Positions 6,291 through 11,391 of a stretch of 11,391 nucleotides of DNA are shown here, piece by piece. How positions within the stretch are numbered: position 1 is the stretch's first letter; each line of letters opens with the position of its first letter. A program made the translations under genes and the position numbers. The notes below the pieces were generated by a model. The model was not told the DNA's origin, did not search any database, and saw nothing but the letters and a program-made list of their open reading frames with translations. Origin of the DNA: JADGGM01 sp027307005 (lineage in GTDB: Bacteria > Gemmatimonadota > Gemmatimonadetes > Gemmatimonadales > Gemmatimonadaceae); contig DATIEP010000073.1 in the NCBI GenBank assembly GCA_035455745.1, positions 1-11,391 of the forward strand. The letters are read 5' to 3'.

Positions 6291-6725
6291 ATGATCGAGC
6301 AACGGACGCAATACGGATTCAGCGTGACAGTGCCCATGTCGTTCGACGTCGCGCTGCAGCGAACGCGCGACGAGCTCGCGAGAGAGGGCTTCGGCGTGCT
6401 CACCGAGATCGATGTCTCGGCGACGCTCGAGAAAAAGCTCGGCGTCGCGTTCAGGCCCTACGTCATTCTGGGCGCGTGCAATCCGTCGCTCGCTCACCGG
6501 GCGCTCACGGCTGATCTGGACATCGGGCTGCTCTTGCCCTGCAACGTGGTCGTCTATTCGGCCGACGTCCCCGGCTGGACCGTCGTGGGTGCGATGGATC
6601 CCGCGGCGGCGCTCGAGCTGGCCGGGAACGCGGCCATCGCGCCCGTTGCCGCCGAGGCGAAGGCGCGCCTCGGGCGAGCGTTGGACCGAGTGGCGGCGCG
6701 GGTCGGCGATAGTGGCGGGGCCTAA
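6291..6725 (+). CDS. DUF302 family protein
   Basis: This 144-residue cytoplasmic protein has the DUF302 pattern: an N-terminal amphipathic region (SFDVALQRTRDELAREGFGVLTEIDV), the motif PYVILGACNPSLAHRAL (about 56-72), then the LLPCNVVVY segment (about 81-89), and an Ala-rich C-terminal helix. The two cysteines in the CNP and PCN contexts are the family's conserved ones (recall). The family has no established activity. GGAGGAG at 6282-6288 gives an excellent start. It ends in TAA at 6723-6725, next to the start of the P-type ATPase, so the two are very probably cotranscribed, and a role in metal or redox handling alongside the pump is a reasonable inference. The protein has no signal peptide or membrane segment and is of normal size. 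Confidence 0.85.
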   Translation: MIEQRTQYGFSVTVPMSFDVALQRTRDELAREGFGVLTEIDVSATLEKKLGVAFRPYVILGACNPSLAHRALTADLDIGLLLPCNVVVYSADVPGWTVVGAMDPAAALELAGNAAIAPVAAEAKARLGRALDRVAARVGDSGGA

Positions 6726-6732
6726 CGCACGG

Positions 6733-9465
6733 GTGCAGAACGAACCGGCGGGGGTCGAGCAGGTCGGGACGCCCGCCGTGGGCCGTCCGTGGCACGCGCT
6801 GCCGGCGCCGCTGGCGATGGCGGCCTTCGCCACGCCGGCAGCCGGGCTGTCGGACGCGGAGGCCGCGCGCCGGCTCGCCGCGCACGGCTCGAACGCGCTC
6901 GCACCGCCGCCCCGCGCGCGACTCTGGAAGGTGATCGGCCAGCAGGTCGCGAGCCTCGTGACGCTGCTCCTGGCCGCCGCGGCCGCTGTGGCCGCGGCGA
7001 CCGGCGCCCTGATCGATGCCGCGACGATCGTAGCCGTACTGGTCCTCAACGTCACGTTAGGCGTGGCCACCGAATGGCGCGCGCGCCGCGCCATGGATGC
7101 TCTGCGCTCGCTCGAGGTGCCGCGGGCCGCCGTCGTGCGCGCCGGCCGCACGCGCCTCATCGCCGCGCGCGAGCTCGTGCCCGGCGACCTCATCGTGCTC
7201 GACGCCGGGCGGGCGGCACCGGCGGACGCCCGACTCGTCTCGGCCGCCGAATTGCGCGCCAACGAGGCCGCGCTCACCGGCGAATCGCTGCCCGTGGTGA
7301 AGGCCGCCGATGCCCAACTGGCGGCCGCGACGCCCCTCCCCGACCGCACGACGATGGTCTACAAGGCGACCATGATCGTGTCGGGGAGCGGGCGCGCCGT
7401 GGTCGTGGGCACCGGCCCGCACACGGAAATCGGTCGGATCGGCCGTCTCACCGCCGCGATCCCCGACGAGCCGACGCCGCTCGAGCGGCGGCTCGACAGC
7501 CTCGCGAAGCGGCTGGCGGCCGTGGCCATCGGCGCGGGCGCGGTGGTCGCCGGCATCGAGCTGCTCAAGCACGCACCGTTAGGCGGGCTCCTGCAAACCG
7601 GCATCGCGGTGGCAGTGGCCGCCGTCCCCGAGGGATTGCCGGCCGTGGTCACCATGACCATGGCGCTCGGCCTCCGGCGCATGGCGCGCCGCCACGCCCT
7701 CGTGCGCCGCCTGCCGGCCGTCGAGACGCTGGGCGCGGCCACCGTGGTCTGCACCGACAAGACCGGCACGCTGACCGCCGCCGAGCAGACCGTGACGACC
7801 ATCTGGGTGATGGACAGGACGATCGACGTGACTGGCGCCGGCTACGCTCCGTTAGGCGTCTTTCGCCGTGCCGGGGCGCCGATCGATCCGCCGGGCGACC
7901 CGCCGCTCGCCGCCGCCCTCCGCATCGCGGCCCTCACCAGCCGCGCCGAGGTCGTCCAGGGGAGAGATGGGTGGACCGCGCACGGCGACCCGACCGACGC
8001 CGCGCTGCTCGTGGCCGCGCGCAAGGCGGGACTCGAGCGGAGCGTCCTGGCCGCACAGTGCCCCGAAGTCGGCGAGGTGCCGTTCTCGAGCGCGAGGATG
8101 CTCACCGCGACGTTTCATCGCGAGGCGCCCGGTGCGCTGGTCGCCTTTCTCAAGGGCGCGCCGCTCCACGTGCTCGAGCGGTGCTCCCGCGTGCTGGCCA
8201 CGGGCGAGGCGCGGCCCCTCGACGACCGCGACCGCGCGCGCATCCTCGAGGAAAACGCCGCGCTGGCGGCGCGCGGACTGCGGGTGATCGCGCTGGCGTA
8301 CGGCGCCGTAGGCGCGGCCGATGTGCGCGAGCTGCACCACCTCACGTTCGTCGCGCTGGCGGGGCTGATCGATCCGCCGGCCGCCGGCGCCGCCGACGCC
8401 ATCCGGGCGCTGCGCGCCGCCGGCATCGCCACGATCATGCTCACCGGCGACCAGCGACTCACCGCGACCGCGCTGGCGCGGGAGCTCGGCATGCCCACCA
8501 CCGGCGATGCCGTGATCGATGGCCGCGAGTTGGACGAGATGCCTAACGACGAGCTCGCGCGGCGGGTGGGCGGGATCGCGGTGGTGAGTCGGATGAGTCC
8601 GGAAGCCAAGCTGCGCATCGTCGTCGCCCTCGAGCGCTCCGGGCACGTGGTCGCCATGCTCGGCGACGGCGTCAACGATGCGCCGGCGCTGCGACAAGCC
8701 ACCATCGGCGTCGCCATGGGGCGCCGCGGCACCGACCTGGCCAAGGAAGCCGCCGCCGTGATTCTCACCGACGACCGGTTCCAGACGATCGTTGCGGCGG
8801 TCGAGGAGGGCCGGACCATCTACGACAACATCCGCAAGTTCACGTTCTATCTGCTGAGCTGCAATCTGGGCGAGATCCTCACTCTCGTCGGCGCGGGCCT
8901 CGCCATGCTGCCCCTGCCGCTCACTGCCCTGCAGATCCTCTGGCTCAACCTCTGCACCGACACCTTTCCAGCGCTCGCGCTCGCGGTCGAGCCGCCGGAG
9001 GCGGACGCGATGCAGCGCCCGCCGCGCGACCCGAAGAAGCCGTTTCTGTCCGTGGGCCTGTTGCGGCTCACGGTGCTGTACTCGATGCTCATCGCCGGCG
9101 CGGCACTCGCCGCGTTCTGCGTCGATCTCCTCGTTTTGCACGCGACGGCGCAGCACGCTCGCACGATGTGCTTTGCGGCACTCGCCCTCGCTCAGCTCCT
9201 GCACCTCGGGAATGCGCGGAGCGCGTCGGCGGTGAGCACAATCCGTCGCGCGATCGCGAACCCGTACGCGATCGGAGCGTTGGCGCTGGCCACCGCGCTG
9301 CAAGTCGCGGCTGTCGCGTTCGCTCCCCTGCGACGCGTGCTCGGGCTGTCACCGCTCACGGTGCGCGACTGGCTGATCGTCGCCGGCTTCGCGCTCGTGC
9401 CGGCGATCGTCGGTCAGACTCTCAAGTGGCGCGCGGACGCATCGCCGCTCCGCCATACGCCGTGA
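6733..9465 (+). CDS. P2A-type (Ca2+-transporting type) P-type ATPase
   Basis: This cation pump has about 910 residues. Counting from a GTG at 6733, it shows the actuator motif TGES (182-185), membrane motif PEGLPA (299-304), phosphorylation motif DKTGT (342-346, Asp342 phosphorylated), KGAP in the nucleotide-binding domain and hinge motif GDGVNDAP (644-651). The ion-site motifs NLGE (N711, E714) and LNLCTD (N739, T742, D743), with E300, match the Ca2+ ligands of SERCA. The M8 glutamate (E908 in SERCA) is Gln (Q821) here, as in single-site Ca2+ pumps such as PMCA. No heavy-metal CPC motif or N-terminal metal domain is present. Other possible starts are GTG 6712 (overlapping the DUF302 stop), GTG 6778 and ATG 6817. 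The family's N-terminal WHAL motif lies upstream of 6817, so that start is disfavoured. Specificity for Ca2+ is inferred from residues only. Confidence 0.9.
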   Translation: MQNEPAGVEQVGTPAVGRPWHALPAPLAMAAFATPAAGLSDAEAARRLAAHGSNALAPPPRARLWKVIGQQVASLVTLLLAAAAAVAAATGALIDAATIVAVLVLNVTLGVATEWRARRAMDALRSLEVPRAAVVRAGRTRLIAARELVPGDLIVLDAGRAAPADARLVSAAELRANEAALTGESLPVVKAADAQLAAATPLPDRTTMVYKATMIVSGSGRAVVVGTGPHTEIGRIGRLTAAIPDEPTPLERRLDSLAKRLAAVAIGAGAVVAGIELLKHAPLGGLLQTGIAVAVAAVPEGLPAVVTMTMALGLRRMARRHALVRRLPAVETLGAATVVCTDKTGTLTAAEQTVTTIWVMDRTIDVTGAGYAPLGVFRRAGAPIDPPGDPPLAAALRIAALTSRAEVVQGRDGWTAHGDPTDAALLVAARKAGLERSVLAAQCPEVGEVPFSSARMLTATFHREAPGALVAFLKGAPLHVLERCSRVLATGEARPLDDRDRARILEENAALAARGLRVIALAYGAVGAADVRELHHLTFVALAGLIDPPAAGAADAIRALRAAGIATIMLTGDQRLTATALARELGMPTTGDAVIDGRELDEMPNDELARRVGGIAVVSRMSPEAKLRIVVALERSGHVVAMLGDGVNDAPALRQATIGVAMGRRGTDLAKEAAAVILTDDRFQTIVAAVEEGRTIYDNIRKFTFYLLSCNLGEILTLVGAGLAMLPLPLTALQILWLNLCTDTFPALALAVEPPEADAMQRPPRDPKKPFLSVGLLRLTVLYSMLIAGAALAAFCVDLLVLHATAQHARTMCFAALALAQLLHLGNARSASAVSTIRRAIANPYAIGALALATALQVAAVAFAPLRRVLGLSPLTVRDWLIVAGFALVPAIVGQTLKWRADASPLRHTP

Positions 9466-9486
9466 GCGCGCGGAGTGCGGCGTTGG

Positions 9487-10557
9487 TCATTGCCGGTGCG
9501 GCGCGATGACGCCGTACTCCTGGCGATACATGCGGACCGTCTCGAAGAAGAACGAGATCGCCAGGGGGCCGAGCAGCAGTCCCGCCAGTCCGAGCAAGCG
9601 CACGCCGGCGAATGCGCCGACCAGCGTGACCAACGGGTGCAATCCCGACACGCGCCGGTAGACCATCGGCCGCACCACGTTGTCGATGTTGGACACGAGG
9701 ACGAGACCGATGGCTAGCAGGACGCCGGCGGCGCCGTAGCGACCGCTCCAAGCGAGCACCAGCACGCCCGGGCCCCAGACCATCGCGCTGCCCAAGACCG
9801 GCAGGATGGAGAAGAGGCCGGTCACCACGGCCCAGACAAGCACGTTGGGCAGCCCGACGATCCAGAAGCCTAACGCAACCATGGTGCCCTGCGAGAGCGC
9901 GGTGGCGAGGATGCCCAGAACGGTCGCGCGGGTGATGCTGGAGAACCGCGCGCGCAGCGCGTCGGCGCCGGCGTCGGAAAACGGGATGATGGGCCGCACG
10001 TACGACCAGCCCGCGTCGCGCGAGCGCAGAAGGTAGTAGAGACCGAGCACCGCGATGACGAGGTTGATGATCGCTTGTGCGATGCCGCCCAACACGGCGA
10101 AGGCCTGTCGCGACATCCACGTGAAGAACGTCTCACCGGTCTGCGCCAGCTGCGCGCCCACCTCCCACGGCCCGAGGCGGAGTCCTGCGAGCCGGGTGAA
10201 GGCCTCGCTCCGTCCCACCTGTCCGAGCGCGTCCGGCACTTGGCCTAACGCTGCCGCCGTGAGCCAAGCCGCCGGCAGCAGCACGAGCAGGAGCGCGGCC
10301 ACGCTCATCGCGACGCCGGCGACCCGCGGTCCGACGCGGGCCGCGACGCGCCGGTAAGTCGGCGCCGCGATCACGTAGAGCACAATGGCCCCCATCAATC
10401 CCGACGCATATGGCAGCAGCGCGACGCACAGCGCCGCAAAGAGCGCGACGATGAGAACGCGCGCATGAGTCGCCGAGCCCGTTGGACCGACGGGTATCGG
10501 CGTGCGGTCTGCATCGCGTTCCGGTCCGGCCGAAAGGCGGTTGGGCATATTGGTCAT
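9487..10557 (-). CDS. AI-2E family membrane protein (PerM/TqsA/YdiK type)
   Basis: This 356-residue polytopic protein has a short hydrophilic N-terminus followed by two pairs of membrane helices (about 30-95), a soluble middle section (GRSEAFTRLAGLRLGPWEVG region) and a second membrane half. That half contains SRDAGWSYVRPIIPFSDAGA, ALSQGTMVALGFWIVGLPNV, ILPVLGSAMVWGPGVLVLAW and NIDNVVRPMVYRRVSGLHPL. The last two correspond to the most conserved AI-2E regions. Proposed family functions include autoinducer-2 export (TqsA) and Na+/H+ antiport, so a specific role cannot be assigned. The start is the ATG at 10557. An in-frame ATG at 10548 is equally possible. Its stop lies 21 bases from the ATPase stop on the opposite strand (convergent), with no recognisable terminator between them. 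Confidence 0.87.
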   Translation of the reverse strand: MTNMPNRLSAGPERDADRTPIPVGPTGSATHARVLIVALFAALCVALLPYASGLMGAIVLYVIAAPTYRRVAARVGPRVAGVAMSVAALLLVLLPAAWLTAAALGQVPDALGQVGRSEAFTRLAGLRLGPWEVGAQLAQTGETFFTWMSRQAFAVLGGIAQAIINLVIAVLGLYYLLRSRDAGWSYVRPIIPFSDAGADALRARFSSITRATVLGILATALSQGTMVALGFWIVGLPNVLVWAVVTGLFSILPVLGSAMVWGPGVLVLAWSGRYGAAGVLLAIGLVLVSNIDNVVRPMVYRRVSGLHPLVTLVGAFAGVRLLGLAGLLLGPLAISFFFETVRMYRQEYGVIAPHRQ

Positions 10558-10680
10558 ATTACCGCTCGAGCGCGCGAGATTCGTGACCGCGTATCGGCAC
10601 GCCGCGCGGTCCAGGCATCATGTCGCAATGTCGCACGCAATCGAGCCCGCGGTGGCGGGGAATGCCCAGCGTTCGCGTCG

Positions 10681-10712
10681 GGCAAGCCCCGACCCCCGCG
10701 CCGGGGCTCGCC
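10681..10712. other. strong intergenic hairpin between SulP and AI-2E genes
   Basis: GGCAAGCCCCG (10681-10691) pairs with CGGGGCTCGCC (10702-10712) at 10 of 11 positions around a 10-base loop. No T-run follows on either strand, so it is not a standard intrinsic terminator. It lies about 110 bases past the SulP stop and about 125 bases before the AI-2E start, all on the minus strand, so it could separate the two units. The rest of the 266-base gap (10558-10823) holds no gene or convincing promoter that I can see. Confidence 0.4.
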
Positions 10713-10823
10713 TGACTGACGAGAAGACGCGCCCGACACCGGCCCGGACGTTCGCGGCGCCGCGCATGCAAAACTCTGCGGGCGGGTGCCGGAACGGTCA
10801 GCGTGGCCGCCAACTTTCTGCTT

Positions 10824-11391
10824 TTAGGCGGAACGGCGGCTCGGCGCGGCGACGTATGCGGCCGCGCGATCCAGCGCCGCGTCGATGTCGCCGAACACGT
10901 TCTCCTCGCCTAACTCGTCCAGCAGCGCGGAACGGCCGAGCGCGACCATCGGTTGGGCATGGACGTCGGACAGCAGCACCAGCGTGCCCTCGTGCCGCGT
11001 CCGGCGCACCAGGTCCTTGAACGCGTTGAGCCCAGTCGAATCGATCGCCGGCACGTTGCGCAGCCGAATGATGAGCACCTTGGGATTGCGCGCCACGGCG
11101 GCAAGGGTGTCCTTGAATTTCTCCGCGGCGCCGAAAAAGAACGGCCCGTTGATCTCGTAGATCTCGACACCGGGAGGCAGCCGGCGCCGGCGCGCCCGGT
11201 CGGCATCGGTCTCCTCCTCCTCCCGCGGCTCGCCAAACTCGCGCGTCACGGCGCCCACGTTCGTGACCTCGGACATGCGCCGCATGAACAGGAACACCGC
11301 GGTGACGATGCCGACCTCGATCGCGACGGTCAGGTCGACGGCCACCGTTAGGCCAAACGTGAGCAGCATCACCACCACGTCGCTCTTGGGC
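10824..11391 (-). CDS. SulP family anion transporter, C-terminal part with STAS domain (cut by right edge)
   Basis: The frame is open to the right edge and begins mid-protein (PKSDVVVMLLTFGLTVAVDL), so the start and most membrane segments are outside. The visible 188 residues contain the final transmembrane region, ending in FLFMRRMSEVT, a highly charged linker (EPREEEETDADRARRRR) and a STAS domain. That domain includes VEIYEINGPFFFGAAEKFKD, VLIIRLRNVPAIDSTGLNAF and LVLLSDVHAQPMVALGRSAL. This layout is characteristic of SulP (SLC26-like) transporters of sulfate or other anions such as bicarbonate. The substrate cannot be told from this fragment. IDSTG is the usual STAS loop. The stop is TAA at 10824-10826. 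Confidence 0.88.
   Translation of the reverse strand, partial: PKSDVVVMLLTFGLTVAVDLTVAIEVGIVTAVFLFMRRMSEVTNVGAVTREFGEPREEEETDADRARRRRLPPGVEIYEINGPFFFGAAEKFKDTLAAVARNPKVLIIRLRNVPAIDSTGLNAFKDLVRRTRHEGTLVLLSDVHAQPMVALGRSALLDELGEENVFGDIDAALDRAAAYVAAPSRRSA

Larger units (their letters stand above)
2147..11353. repeat. dispersed octamer GCCTAACG / CGTTAGGC, 13 exact copies
   Basis: Exact copies start at 2147, 3199, 3633, 4234, 4959, 6720, 7055, 7577, 7850, 8541, 9868, 10243 and 11346. Three more copies keep the heptamer GCCTAAC (4351, 5505, 10908). They occur on both strands and nearly all lie inside genes. The span given covers first to last copy, not a continuous array. Random expectation for one octamer on two strands is below one copy in this length, so it behaves like a genome signature word. 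Confidence 0.85.

Noticed and set aside
6789..8546. Second plus-strand frame (585 codons) inside the ATPase.
   Set aside because: Its product is Arg-rich noise typical of shifted GC-rich frames, and the ATPase frame continues through with conserved motifs, so there is no frameshift.
7852..9303. Long open frame on the minus strand opposite the P-type ATPase (483 codons).
   Set aside because: The same stretch encodes clear ATPase motifs on the plus strand. The minus-strand product is a low-complexity Arg/Gly/Glu-rich sequence without family features.
6733..9465. Heavy-metal (P1B, Cu or Zn) assignment for the pump because it neighbours a Cys-containing DUF302 protein.
   Set aside because: The pump lacks a CPC motif and N-terminal metal domains, and has PEGLPA, NLGE and LNLCTD as in P2A pumps.
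6291..9465. Single DUF302-ATPase fusion protein.
   Set aside because: The frames differ, and a stop codon (6723-6725) ends DUF302 before or at the ATPase start.
9457..9483. Possible bidirectional terminator between the ATPase and AI-2E stops.
   Set aside because: Only a 6-bp stem with a loop of about 15 bases and no T-run on either strand.

Overview
The window is a GC-rich bacterial chromosome segment, roughly two-thirds G+C or more by eye, densely packed with membrane-transport genes and carrying one small toxin-antitoxin locus. No rRNA, tRNA, transposase, integrase or CRISPR array is visible. A short word, GCCTAACG or its complement CGTTAGGC, recurs 13 times and looks like a genome signature word. 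The protein types (DUF4139, FtsX/HlyD exporter, DUF302, AI-2E, SulP), the base composition and that word fit a soil-type phylum such as Gemmatimonadota or Acidobacteriota. This placement is a guess from recall.

Layout, left to right. (1) 1-629, minus: N-terminal part of a secreted DUF4139-type protein, cut by the left edge. (2) 630-1002: divergent regulatory region with a perfect 21-bp palindrome on the minus-strand side and a fully consensus sigma-70 promoter with an embedded 19-bp dyad on the plus-strand side. (3) 1003-1703, plus: a toxin-first higB-higA module. (4) 1704-1825: convergent spacer ending in an 11-bp tandem repeat. (5) 6069 down to 1826, minus: a three-gene export operon with gaps of 6 and 2 nt (ABC ATPase, then two-domain FtsX permease, then HlyD-type adaptor). 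(6) 6070-6290: second divergent regulatory region with dyads on both sides. (7) 6291-9465, plus: DUF302 protein, then a P2A (Ca2+-type) P-type ATPase starting at the DUF302 stop. (8) 10557 down to 9487, minus: AI-2E family (PerM/TqsA type) membrane protein, convergent with the ATPase. (9) 10558-10823: spacer with one strong hairpin. (10) 10824-11391, minus: C-terminal part of a SulP anion transporter with its STAS domain, cut by the right edge.

How the parts work together. The ABC/FtsX/HlyD genes form one complete inner-membrane export unit that would need an outer-membrane partner (TolC type), which is not in the window. DUF302 and the P2A pump form an apparent two-gene cation-handling operon. 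AI-2E and SulP are separate transport genes. HigBA is self-contained and autoregulated, and probably arrived separately: it lacks the signature octamer and looks less GC-rich than the transport genes. I see no clearly unprecedented multi-gene system. The most unusual signals are the octamer, the hairpins set against both Shine-Dalgarno sequences of higBA, the DUF302-P2A pairing, and the series of operator-like dyads in the two divergent regions.
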